Origin: Liolophura sinensis
Lineage: Eukaryota > Mollusca > Polyplacophora > Chitonida > Chitonidae
DNA: 64,000 bases
Direction of reading: 5' to 3'
NCBI RefSeq assembly: GCF_032854445.1
Contig: NC_088303.1
Coordinates: 32,839,265-32,903,264, forward strand
In this document: one piece after another, positions 34,659 to 46,590 of the stretch
How positions within the stretch are numbered: the stretch's first letter is position 1
How the letters are laid out: the number at the start of each line of letters is the position of its first letter
Made by a program: the position numbers and the translations under genes
Notes under the pieces: generated by a model
The model's database searches: none
The model's input: the letters and a program-made list of their open reading frames with translations, nothing else
What the model was told of the DNA's origin: nothing

Positions 34659-35465
34659 ACCCGTGGAACATCCTTTTACATGCTGAGCCACTTGATCATG
34701 AAAAATGGGGTTCATTCCTCTCCACCTTCCCCTCCCCAACACTACATATTCCTACTCAACGTTTAACAAGGGGTATAACGTGATTTTGGTTTTCAGATGG
34801 GATGTGGGATGAATATCCAGCGCAGCAGGTGCAACTCAAAAGCGAACGTGAAGGTGGGTTAAGGTCTGACTGAACTACGACGGACCAGCAGTTATCATCC
34901 CGGGAAGAGCTATCTTCTCTTGTACTCGCGTTGCTTGTGTTTTTATATGTCTTGGATGTCTTTCAGTCGTACCAGCTGTCATCCATTGTAACACGTTTGC
35001 CAATCAGCAAAGCTTGCGTATACATGTTTCAACGTCACCATTGTACTACCCGAGTAGATTTAACTAGTCTACAGAGGGGATACAGTTTACAGGTGCCAGG
35101 AAGGTTGATCTGATGCACCTCCGATGTGGCATTTACTGCTGTTAGACTGACATGAAGAGAGGGACAATACACATGTATACAACCATGACGCTTTATGTAT
35201 TTCATATTTATGCTTCGCAATTGAAATATTCGGTGCAAAAATAAAAGTAATTCATGTTTTCTATGTTTTGTAACATCGTGTGAGCAACTTACTGTGGAGC
35301 AAACAATTTTAAAGTCCTATGGATTTTTTGACAAGAATAGGAGCCCTATTTGTGAACAGATCGAACTGTGATTCCTTCACCACATCTCATAAACAGCAGT
35401 ACTTCAGCTGACACGTTTATATGTACATGTATGTGTGTGTGCCGATGTGTGCATGTGTAAATGTT
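34659..35465 (+). other. 3' flank of CA8
   Basis: Probable 3' UTR and flank. AATAAA occurs at 35240-35245, about 580 bp past the stop. No other gene seen. Confidence 0.4.
35240..35245 (+). promoter_or_regulatory. possible CA8 poly(A) signal
   Basis: AATAAA, the first clear one I noticed downstream of the CA8 stop. No transcript support. Confidence 0.3.
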
Positions 35466-35680
35466 TATATATTTATTTATCTGATTGTTGTTTTACCCCG
35501 TACTCAAGAATATTTCACTTATACTATGGCGGCCAGCATTATGGTGGAAGGAAACCGGGCAACGAAGGCGGAAATCCACGGCCATCCGCAGGCTGCTGGC
35601 CGACCTTCTCACGTAGGGCCGAAGAGGAAACCAGCATGAGCTGGACTTGAACTCACAGCAACTGCATTGGTGGAGTCATT
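35466..35680 (-). mobile_element. SINE family 1, near full length
   Basis: 'gttttaccccgtactcaaga', 'atggcggccagcattatggt', 'gagctggacttgaactcaca'. Confidence 0.85.
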
Positions 35681-35689
35681 ACGCCACGC

Positions 35690-37205
35690 AATAAAGGAGA
35701 TTTATGTTCCTGTGTGTGAGTGTTACACTAGACCACAATTACTGAATGGTTATGGGGAGGTGTATTGCTCTGTGTGAGTGTCACAATAGACTATAATTAC
35801 TGAATGATCATGGAGATGCATACTGCAATGTGCTAGTGTTATAGTATACTGTAATTGTTGAATAATTAAGGCGATGTATATTGCTGTGAGGAAGTGTCAC
35901 AGTAAACCATAATTATTAAATTATAATGGAAGAGCATATTGCTGTGTGGGAATGCTATAATAGACTATACTTACTAAATGATAATGGAGGTGTACATTGC
36001 TGTGTGATTGTGTCACAATAGATCACAATACCTAAACGATAATGAAGATGTATATTGCTGCGTGCAGGTGTCACAAGGGACCATAAGTACTGAATGAGAA
36101 ATGGAGGTGTAAACTGCTGTGTGCAGGTGTAACTATAGACCATAAGTACTGAATGATAATGGAGGTGTAAATTGCTGTGTGCAGGTGTCAAAAGGGACCA
36201 TAAGTACTGAATGATAATGGAGGTGTAAATTGCTGAATGCAGGTGTCAAAAGGGACCATAAGTACTGAATGATAACGGAGGTGTAAATTGCTGTGTGCAG
36301 GTGTCAAAAGGGACCATAAGTACTGAATGATAATGGAGGTGTAAATTGCTGTGTGCAGGTGTAACAAGGGACCATAAGTACTGAATGAGAAATGGAGGTG
36401 TAAATTGCTGTGTACAGGTGTAACAAGGGACCATAAGTACAGAATGAGAAATGGAGGTGTAAATTGCTGTGTGCAGGTGTCACAGGGGACCATAAGTACT
36501 GAATTATAATGGAGGTGTAAATTGCTGTGTACAGGTGTCACAGGGGACCATAAGTGCTGAATGGTAAATGGAGGTGTAAAGTGCTGTGTGCAGGTGTCAC
36601 AATAAACCATAATACCTAAACGATAATGAAGATGTATATTGCTGCGTGCAGGTGTCACAATAGACCATAAGTACTGAATGATAATGGAGGTGTAAATTGC
36701 TGTGTGCAGGTGTCACAAGGGACCATAAGTACTGAATGATAATGGAGGTGTAAATTGCTGTGTGTAGGTGTCACAAGGGACCATAAGTGCTGAATGATAA
36801 TGGAGGTGTACATTGCTGTGTGCAGGTGTCACAGGGACCATAAATACTGAATGATAAATGGAGGTGTAAATTGCTGTGTGCAGGTGTCACAAGGGACAAT
36901 AATACTTAAACGATAATGAAGATGTATATTGCTGTGTGCAGGTGTCACAAGGGACCATAAGTACTGAATGATAATGGATGTGTAAATTGCTGTGTGCAGG
37001 TGTTACAAGGGACCATAAGTACTGAATGATAATGGAGGCGTAAATTGCTGTGTACAGGTGACACAGGGGACCATAAGTACTGAATGATAAATGAAGATGT
37101 ATATTGCTGTGTGCAGGTGTCACAAGGGACCATAAGTACTGAATGATAATGGATGTGTAAATTGCTGTGTGCAGGTGTCACAGGGGACCATAAGTACTGA
37201 ATGAT
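35690..37205. repeat. 58-bp minisatellite
   Basis: About 26 copies of a 58-bp unit containing 'gtactgaatgataatggagg' and 'gctgtgtgcaggtgtcacaa'. Leftmost copies are diverged and central copies nearly identical. The unit holds 'gtgtgcag|gtgtca', which resembles splice motifs, but no neighbouring exon matches it. Confidence 0.93.
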
Positions 37206-37374
37206 AAGTGTGCTGTGTATTGGTGTGTACCGGTGTCACAACAAACCACGTATACAAAATAACAATGTGCATATTTATTCCTCTGACATGTGCGCTAGCA
37301 CAAAGAACCACAATTATGTCTAAGACTGTAGTGTGTGCACGTGAACAAAGCTCTGTATTTTGTCTTTTGCGGAA

Positions 37375-37610
37375 TTCTAAATTAGTGACGTCTAATAAAT
37401 TGGAATTAAGATCACTGCTTAATCTAATTCTGCTTAATCCATGGTGCTAGGGGGAGCTTTGCTACGATTTATGCATTTACAAGAACAGTTAGAATAAACC
37501 CTAACTGATGTAAATTGACGAGAGGCCGTGTTTCACCGGTACGTGTGACCAATTGCCAACTTCGTCGCTGCGTTGGATTTCCTCTCTGTGCTGTACATCT
37601 TTTATAGTAT
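37375..37610 (-). repeat. dispersed repeat family 5 copy
   Basis: 'gtgacgtctaataaattgga', 'atggtgctagggggagcttt', 'aggccgtgtttcaccggtac'. Closely similar in layout to 58280-58560. Confidence 0.65.
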
Positions 37611-38085
37611 TAAAGCATAGTGTCGCGTGTGCAAGGACATTACATTGTACGTTCATGCTACAAAAATAAAAACCTTTTAATTAAAAATATTGTTTTTAAT
37701 TTGACCATCCGCGTACACAGTCGTTATGCGCTTGACAAGATTTAATTGGTTGTTTCCAGTTCACAACTGATGTCACGAAAACGCTTAAAGTTCCTGTTGT
37801 TTTTCCCTGGGGATTTCTCAACTCCACAACACAATTCCTCACACAGACTAAAGTCATAGAATTTTATCATTAATTGTATCGATGTTCAATAAAACTGATC
37901 ACCGCTACATTAAAGTCCAAGGCAACAAAGCATTCCTCAGTTACACTACATACAAGGGTTACCATTCATGGGGTGTTTCGTTGTCCATCGATTTGCTTGA
38001 GTTTCTCATTAACAGCATCTATGTGAAATCCGGGGAAATCATATATCAGCAGTATATAGGTATTTCTCATCCACTAATCCGTATA
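37611..38085. other. unassigned DNA
   Basis: Nothing recognised. Confidence 0.3.
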
Positions 38086-38285
38086 TTGATTTATTTATTT
38101 ATTTGATTAGTGTTTTACGCCGTACTCAAGAATATTTCACTTATACGACGGCGGCCAGCATTATGGTGGGAGGAAACCGGGCAGAGCCCGGGGGAAACCC
38201 ACGACCATCCGTAGGTTGCTGAGAGACCTTCCCACTTATGGCCGAAGAGGAACCCAGAATGAGCTGGACTTCAACTCACAGCTCG
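38086..38285 (-). mobile_element. SINE family 1, head lost
   Basis: A well-preserved tail and body: 'gattagtgttttacgccgta', 'ccgggcagagcccgggggaa'. The head side runs straight into the next minisatellite. Confidence 0.85.
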
Positions 38286-38289
38286 TATA

Positions 38290-39440
38290 TTGATGATCTG
38301 ACTTTACCCACACGCACTGGACATCTTTACTCCACGTGCACTGGTCACCTTTACTCCACATGCACTGGACACCTTTTACTCTACATGCACGGGACACCAC
38401 TCCATGTGCACTGGTCATACACGGGACACCTTTTACCCTACATACACTGGACACCTGTACACCACATTCACTGATCACCTTTTTCCACATGCACTGGTCA
38501 CCTTTACTCCACATGCACTGGTCACATTTACTCCACATACATTAGTCACATTTACTCCACATGCACTGGTCACTTTTACCTCAAATGCACTGGTCACCTT
38601 CACTCCACATGCGCTGGACACCTTTTACTCTACATACACGGGACACTTTTACTGCACAAGCACTGATCACCTTTACTCCACATGCACTGGTCACCTTTAC
38701 TCCACATGCACTGGTCACATTTACTCCACATGCACTGGTAACTTTTGCTTCAAATGCACTGGTCACCTTTACTCCTCATGCACTGGACTCCTTTCACCCT
38801 ACGTACATGGGACACATTTACTCCACATGCACTGGTTACCTTTACTCCACATGCACTGGTCACATTTACTCCACATCCACTGGACACCTTCACTCCACCG
38901 TGCACTGGTCACCTTTACTCCACCTGCACTGGACACCTTCACTCCACCGTGCACTGGTCACCTTTACTCCACATGCACTGGACACCTTCACTCCACCGTG
39001 CACTGGTCACCTTTACTCCACGTGCACTGGACACCTTTACTCCACATGCACTGGACACCTTCACTCCACCGTGCACTGGTCACCTTTACTCCACATGCAC
39101 TGGACACCTTCACTCCACCGTGCACTGGTCACCTTTACTCCACATGCACTGGACACCTTCACTCCACCGTGCACTGGTCACCTTTACTCCACATGCACTG
39201 GACACCTTTACTCCACATGCACTGGACACCTTCACTCCACCGTGCACTGGTCACCTTTACTGCACATGCACTGGACACCTTCACTCCACCGTGCACTGGT
39301 CACCTTTACTGCACATGCACTGGACACCTTCACTCCACCGTGCACTGGTCACCTTTACTCCACATGTACTGGACATCATTACACCAGAGATGCTAAATAC
39401 CTTTACATTACACGCACTACAGACACATTCACACAAGATG
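38290..39440. repeat. 24/25-bp minisatellite with 49-bp higher-order unit
   Basis: Units 'cactggtcacctttactcca' (24 bp) alternate with 'cactggacaccttcactcca' (25 bp, with 'ccgtg') in the right half, giving a 49-bp period. The left half is more diverged. All three plus-strand frames are open for 235-330 codons, with His/Thr/Leu-rich repeats and no start or splice context. Confidence 0.93.
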
Positions 39441-39449
39441 TGCATGTAC

Positions 39450-40435
39450 TAAACACCTATACACGGTAGAGGGTGTTGTTCATCCCAAGAGCAGGGCACT
39501 TTTACCACATATTGAACATATTTGGTCCCCTACTGTACTATAACCCGAGTTTCACAGAGTACAAGTGTCTGTTTGCCTTCGTGAACCTCCACTAGTTATC
39601 TATCTTTAACCTGTGTCAGGTAAATCTCTGCGGCAGATAGTAGAGGCAAGCATCCTTGAAACCTCAAACACCTGGCACAGGCCCACCTAGCGGCAATAAA
39701 ACAAAGTAGGGCTTCACTCTTGGCTATTTCGATAAAACGAGTCGTCTTCAACATAGTAGCTATAGATGGTACGAAAGCCCCCTTAGAGACCACGTGATAT
39801 TTGCTTTTTTGTACTTATCTTGAGATTATCGTGCTTCATCTACACTCAGAAAAAATCACGTAACTCCAATCTTCTTCCGTGGTAACTGTCTCCTCTATAA
39901 ACGTCGCAAGGACAGAGGAACGCGTATCGCTCCGCAAGCCTCCGACTACACAAAACAGTGGTGAATAAGGCTATAAACTTTACTCTGCAGTTATACGTAA
40001 TTGCTTAGACCAGGCACCCATAAATCTCTTCATTCACACAGTTTTATTGCTTAACTCCTTTAGGGTAGTTAGGTTAAACTAGGTCTTCATGAAAGGCGAC
40101 ATTTATCATAACAAAACACAAGCAATCTCCCACCCCTTCCGCTCCACTCCCAACAACAGACAGGCAATTGAAATGGACGCTCTCCCACCCCATATAACCT
40201 TCACCCTTCAAACCCGCTCCTCTTCGCTAACTTTTTTGTATGAGAATACTGCACAATACTTGGGCGTCAAACCGCAATAGTGTTACATAAATGAGAAGAT
40301 AAATATTCTTTTTTTATTAAAAATTCTTAACCGTATTTGCCAAAATCGTGCAGTTCAAAACTAAATCTGGTCCCAGTTTCACAAAGATGTTGTATATGTA
40401 AGATAATATCACTATACTGGACAATGGTACGATAA
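39450..40435. other. unassigned intergenic DNA
   Basis: Nothing recognised. Confidence 0.3.
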
Positions 40436-40690
40436 TTTATTTATTTGTTTATTTGATTGGTGTCTTACGCCGTACTCAAGAATATTTCACTTATACAAGG
40501 GCGGCCAGCATAATGTGGGAAGAAATCGGGCAGAGCCCGGGGGAAACCCACGACCATCCGCAGGTTGCTGGAAAAACATCTCAATTACGGCCGGAGAGGA
40601 GGCCAGCCTGAACTGGACTTGAACTCACAGCGACCGCATTGGTGAGAGGTTCCTTGGTCATTACGCTGCACTAGCGCGCTAACCAACTGG
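40436..40690 (-). mobile_element. SINE family 1, near full length
   Basis: Tail 'tttatttatttgtttatttg', body 'gggcggccagcataatgtgg', head 'gcactagcgcgctaaccaac'. Confidence 0.85.
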
Positions 40691-42239
40691 TACGGTGATA
40701 GTTACGAGCAAAATATCGTACATTAGGAATAGGGTAACCTGTCGTCACGACTATGTTGTCAGCTACACAGACACGGATCTTCTCGGCCCGACTATTTCTA
40801 GGGCAAAGTGCATACGACCTAAAGTAACTAATCGCGCAAAATCTCACCCACTCTCGAGTGATTTGGTGTCCACTGAATAGTCTGGTAGCAAAACGGAAGA
40901 ACAAGATCATACTACTGCAGCAACAACACGCATTGCGTCAAGAGTTTCATGTTACAAATTTAGAGTGTTCTCATAAGATTCTGCAAGAGATGCTATGCAG
41001 CAGAAAGACGTCTGTGCGCAGGTCAAAGCTGACAGGGTTCACTGACGTTTTTGCAATGAAGCCATATATGATGCAATACGTATTTTTTTTTGTACAGTTC
41101 AAACACCACCAGACTGTCCGCTCAACTCTAGATAGTGCTAGACAGTGTGGCATTTTACGAGAATAGGACCTGAAAATCGGTCACACAGAACGCACACCAG
41201 ACCAGCGAAGACTGAAAATTGACTTTGACAGCGTTGTTTGGCCAGTGGTATGTGTAACATGATCTACATAAAATACGTGTAACTTGAGTTTATTAACATC
41301 CCGTATATATCAGGTATAGACTCAGGTATAGACTTTGCAGCCAACAAGGCAGATACTCCATCGATAATAGCCACGTGTTCCTTCAGGAACCCTGACACCT
41401 TGTCAATAGTGCAATAGCACTGTTTGGTCTAAATCAGAAAAGGTCAACTAATATGTGGCTGAAACAAAGTTAAGCTAATGCGGTTTGTGTTTAATTATTA
41501 TGGGTCAAATAAGAAATTTGGGCCACCCTGCCAAACATATACTGGTGACTCACTGTCTATAACAGTTGTGGACTATTTCCTTCATACGATATAGGCCATA
41601 ATTCACAATGTATTTACGTAATGTTTAATTACTTATTTACTGGATTATTACTGAACGCCATGCTCAAGAATTTTTGCACCTATATTTATTTATTTATTTA
41701 TTTACTTGATTGATTCCTGCTTAATTTCATTCTCAGGAATTTTTCGCTCAGTGTACTGATACAGGTAAACAAGGAACGTAACGACACCCAGGCATTTTAT
41801 ACTGATCTCCTTGGGAGAGGTCATGTCATGCTACAGGGTAATTTTCTGTATCGGTTAAATCTTTATAAACATATTTAAAATGAAATCAACCGCCTTCATA
41901 TAGCAAGGACGTCATTTTCTATTATACAACGTGAGGGAAAATTTGTTAATCGTAGGTATGTTGCAAGAAATAAAAACATATTTTACGGATTTCCTGTATA
42001 AAGTATGTGTAATAGATCCGTAACGTTGTAGACACGTATGATGTAAGTCTGTTAGCTGTACATAGCTGCGGCTGATAATGTACCTGATATCACCCTATAC
42101 ATGAATGTAGCTGTTCTTCTATTAAGGAATCTGATGTCATGCTGTACGTAGACGAGATTCGGTTAAGTCATTTGAGGTAACTCCTCGTTATGTGAGTGAA
42201 AAATTGTTAATTAGGATGTTAAAACGCAAAGAATACATT
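40691..42239. other. unassigned DNA with a degenerate SINE tail
   Basis: A (tttat)n stretch near 41681-41710 and 'cgccatgctcaagaattttt' near 41656 look like eroded family 1 tails. No gene seen. Confidence 0.35.
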
Positions 42240-42790
42240 TGAGGTCACGTTCTACATGCTAAGCCATCTCATTTCACCCTGATCAAACATGTAGTTGTCA
42301 CTCTGCTAAAGCATCTGATGTCATCCTGATCAAACATGTAGCTGCAACTCTGCTAAAGCATCTGATGTCATCCTGATCAAACATGTAGTTGTCACTCTGC
42401 TAAAGCATCTGATGTCATCCTGGTCAAACATGTAGTTGTCACTCTGCTAAAGCATCTGATGTCATCCTGATCAAACATGTAGCTGCAACTCTGCTAAAGC
42501 ATCTGATGTCATCCTGATCAAACATGTAGTTGTCACTCTGCTAAAGCATCTGATGTCATCCTGATCAAACATGTAGCTGCAACTCTGCTAAAGCATCTGA
42601 TGTCATCCTGATCAAACATGTAGCTGCAACTCTGCTAAAGCATCTGATGTCATCCTGATCAAACATGTAGCTGCAACTCTGCTAAAGCATCTGATGTCAT
42701 CCTGATCAAACATGTAGTTGTCACTCTGCTAAGGCATCTGACGTCGCCCTGATCAAACACATAGCCGTTACTCTGCTAAGGCACCCGAGG
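42240..42790. repeat. 47-bp minisatellite
   Basis: About 11 copies of a 47-bp unit ('ctgatgtcatcctgatcaaa', 'catgtagttgtcactctgct', 'aaagcat'). Copies alternate between 'agttgtcac' and 'agctgcaac' variants. Diverged relatives extend to about 42960. Confidence 0.93.
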
Positions 42791-44207
42791 TCACACTGTA
42801 CATAACTGTGACTGCTTAGGCATCTTCTATCACACTGCACATAGCTGCTATTAGTACTTGGTTAAGGCATCTGATGATATGATGTACAGAGCAGTGATTC
42901 GATTAAATGATTTGATGTCACGCTTCACATAGTTGCCACTCAGTAAAAGCTTCTGTGAATAGATGTAACATTTGGCAGCTAATTTTAATTTTCTATACAT
43001 GTAACACTGGAAATTTGGCTAATTTCAATTTCTTTATACGTGTAACACTGAATAGGCAGCACATTTCAACCTAGCCTGTGTCTGTATGTAAGTATGATAA
43101 AGGTATTAATTTCGCCATAGGCCTAAATATATTACGACTGCCTGAACAGGCAACTTTATGATTGATCTCTGAGCGTACTGACTAATATGACCCCTTACTG
43201 ATCGACGTATCCGTTGATCTAGGCATTGAGCTTAGCACTGTACATGAATCCCATATAGTACGACTCGATTCAGACAGCCAGTCAGTATGATGTCTGCCTT
43301 CGCGGGGTAGCTTATATTAAGATGCTTATTGCACGTCACGTGCGGTGTGTGTCACGCTCCACGTGCTCTGTGAGTACCTACGGGTGGATGTAAGGGGGTC
43401 ATATGATAGTCAGACCGGAGCTCAGTGTCTAGTTGAGAACTGCGACGAGTGATCAAGGAAACCTGCTACAGCGCCAAGGTATAGGTAAGGAAATTGATTA
43501 TGATGATGTCGAGAATATCAGTGTCACATAGTGGATAGATTAACCTCTAGTTAATGGGTTCAAACATTAAAGGTAGACTAGCGACAGGTGAAATGTAGTC
43601 TTCAGTAAACACCTTGCAAGTTCTTGATTTTCATGTCACTCGCGCTGCTTGTTGAGTCGCTACAAAGCTACGTCATCTGCAGAGTTTCATATACGACCAA
43701 TGAACATCACCACACATTGATGATCCAGGTTGGCTTGCGGATGTGGATAAAATATAACCACGACATTAGCTAAACCCAAGATTAAAGTACATGACAGAGG
43801 ATGTGAGCCTTGTCACTGGGTGTAGAAACGGCTATTCAGGAGTGATGAACCATGGCAATTTTTTCTGAAGGGATTGGGCAAATCGGACATAGGGTTCACT
43901 GAATGCCAAGAAGTAAATAGAGTGTAACGTGCCTCTATGGGCAAGAATGTACGCTAGCAGACTGTACAAAGCTAGCTCACCACTCGTGAAATGTCGGGGA
44001 TGTGAATAGATGTAAGATGGTAAAGCATTTATGCTCTGAATGATATGGATATCTGTGTAGCCTGAGCCATGCTAAATTCTCTCCGGAAATTAACAGAGCC
44101 ATGCAAACTTAACATCGAACGGATTTGTCAGAAACGTATACACAAACTATCGTACCCTCGTTCAATCGTGAAATGAAGCAGAGCTTGCCTGCTTACAGTT
44201 ATCCAAA
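42791..44207. other. unassigned intergenic DNA
   Basis: No gene seen on either strand. Confidence 0.3.
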
Positions 44208-44500
44208 GGGTCTCAGTGGCCGACGTGGTTACCACGCTAGCGATCATCTCACCAATGCAGTCGCTGGGAGTTCACCTCATGCTGGCTTCCTCTCCGGTCG
44301 TACGCGGCAATGTCTGCCAGCATCCTGCGGATGATCGTGGGTTTCCGTCCGTCTCTGTCCGGTCCCCCCCCCCCCCCCCCCCCCACACCACCCATCCACT
44401 CCCCACCACAATACAATCACCGCCGTGTAAGTGAAATATTCTTGAGGACAGCGTAAAACGTCTATCAAGTAAATAAACAATTAAAAAACAAATAAATATT
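44208..44500 (+). mobile_element. SINE family 1 interrupted by poly(C)
   Basis: 'catctcaccaatgcagtcgc', 'cctgcggatgatcgtgggtt', then a run of about 19 C replacing part of the body, then 'gtgaaatattcttgaggaca' and a tail. Confidence 0.8.
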
Positions 44501-44899
44501 ACTAATGTAAAGTTAATATTTGTCTCCGATCATTAGCCAAAAATGACGTTTTGATGTATTGATTTATGTATTAATTTAATCTTAACGACCTTATGAAGAT
44601 TTTTTCAATTCTGTCATGGGGATAACTATCGCTTTTCGCCAGGTATATGATGGTAAACTGCATCTGCTAGTCTTGAAAAAGTTGAAAAGGGTTGTCGTTC
44701 GTACCAAACCAGGCCCACCCCTCCACCCCCACTCCCCCACCCCCACTCCCCCCACTCCCCCGATGTTACGCCGCCGCCTAACAATAATAACTCCCACCGT
44801 GTCATAAGTTCTATAATAATAAACATTATCTCATTAGTTTGAGGTCTTAGATCTTATTGGTATTATATATTTGTAGAATTGACGACTAAACTATCCAAT
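44501..44899 (+). other. 5' flank of gene B, with a pyrimidine tract
   Basis: A nearly pure C/T/A stretch at about 44706-44762 ('cccccactcccccaccccca' type) lies about 140 bp upstream of the gene B start. Such tracts can form triplex DNA; any role in transcription is speculative. Confidence 0.4.
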
Positions 44900-46447
44900 A
44901 TGCCGGTCTCTGAAAAGTACGAGTGTACCTTGGACAAAGACAGTGTGAAAAAAGCTCAGAAAGAGCTGGGCGAAGACCCAAAGGAACGGGAAAGCGCTGT
45001 GGCGTCTTTGAGGCAATGGATCGAGCAGAACAGCGCCTGGTTAAAATCTCCTACAGGTAAAACCATCTTATGTGGGCTACATTGCTTGCATTTCCGTGTT
45101 TAATTCATTGCCATCATCATTGCCAAGTCATCATTGCTGTGAGTTCAAGTCCAGCTCATGCTTGCAGCAACCTGCGGATGGTCGTGGGTTTCCGCCGGGC
45201 TCTGCCCGGTTTCCTCCCACCATAATGCTGGCCGCCGTCGTATAAGTGAAATATTCTTGAGTACGGCGTAAAACACCAATGAATAAATGAATAAATGAAC
45301 AAATGAATAAATTAATAAATTAAGTCCTTGTCACCGTTACTTCAGACTCCTCTTGTCACTGCCATGATGCATTATCCTATTGCCATTTTCTGTTTAAGTA
45401 TTTCACTAGTGACTTTATTTAATCCACACAAGTAAAGTTTCTTTCATTTTTTATTCTGTTTAGCAGAAAAAGTTTTTTCAATTTGCTTCTTTTATGTTAT
45501 TTTTGTATTTATTTTATTATGTCTCTTATCTCTCTGTGAACATTGTTTTTCTGTATCACATGGGAAGACACGTTAATAAGCATTTTCGTACTATGCTTCC
45601 CCCGTCATTATATGCTGGGACTGTACATATATTTACATTAAAAAACAGTCCGTCACATTCAAACACAACTGTTCATGACATACCTTCACGTGTTACAAAA
45701 GCCTTATGTATTGAAATCTCAGCATACGTATCTTGATGATAAAAGTAACAGCTGGACACACTTCAGTGGTATCGTGCTTAAAACATTACTGACATGACAC
45801 AGACAAAGACTTTAATTGCCGTTATTTTGCACAAAAATAGCCATTTAACTCTGCGTGTTGATTGAATGGAATACAGTTTCTATACCTGTAAACGTCGTGT
45901 TTCTTTTTTTTGTTTTGTTTTGTTTTGTTTGTTTTTTTGTTTGTTTTTTTGCTTTTTGTGTGTGTGTGTCTGTCTGTCTCATCTTTAGCAATATTTCATT
46001 TTCCGGCAGACACCAAGTTTTTACTACGATTTCTTCGTAACGCTAAATTTGCTCAGCTTGCGGCTCGAAAACGACTAGTCAGTTACTGGACAAGTCGCAC
46101 CAACAACAAGGAATGGTTTGGAAATGTGGACACACGAGATAAAACCATGGAGGAATGTCTGAGAATGGGGTAAGTCACCCATGTTTATGGTCGTGTGGCT
46201 TTGTAAATCAGAGTTAACCGCGACCGTTGAGTTATAGGCCAATCATATATACAAAGGCTGATTTTGTAACTGTACAGCAAGACACATTACATCCTATACT
46301 AAGTTTAGAAAATTCGCCATGAAAAATAAATAGCTTGTACAGCTTAGCGGAATGTGGAATATGTATATATAAACTTGTATAAAAATTATAACAATGACAA
46401 GGACATTTTATTAACTAGTATATGGATCAATGTATGTTACACACACA

Positions 46448-46513
<66 letters not shown>

Positions 46514-46522
46514 ACACACACA

Positions 46523-46590
<68 letters not shown>

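Noticed and set aside
35690-37205. 58-bp array as a fourth splice-junction minisatellite
   Set aside because: The unit contains 'gtgtgcag|gtgtca', but no exon next to it matches the unit.
38290-39469. 235-330-codon His/Thr-rich plus-strand frames
   Set aside because: All three frames are open through a 24/25-bp minisatellite; no gene signature.
44366-44384. Poly(C) run, and poly(G) run at 58376, as regulatory G-quadruplexes
   Set aside because: Both lie inside degenerate dispersed repeats and look like slippage products; no promoter context supports a role.
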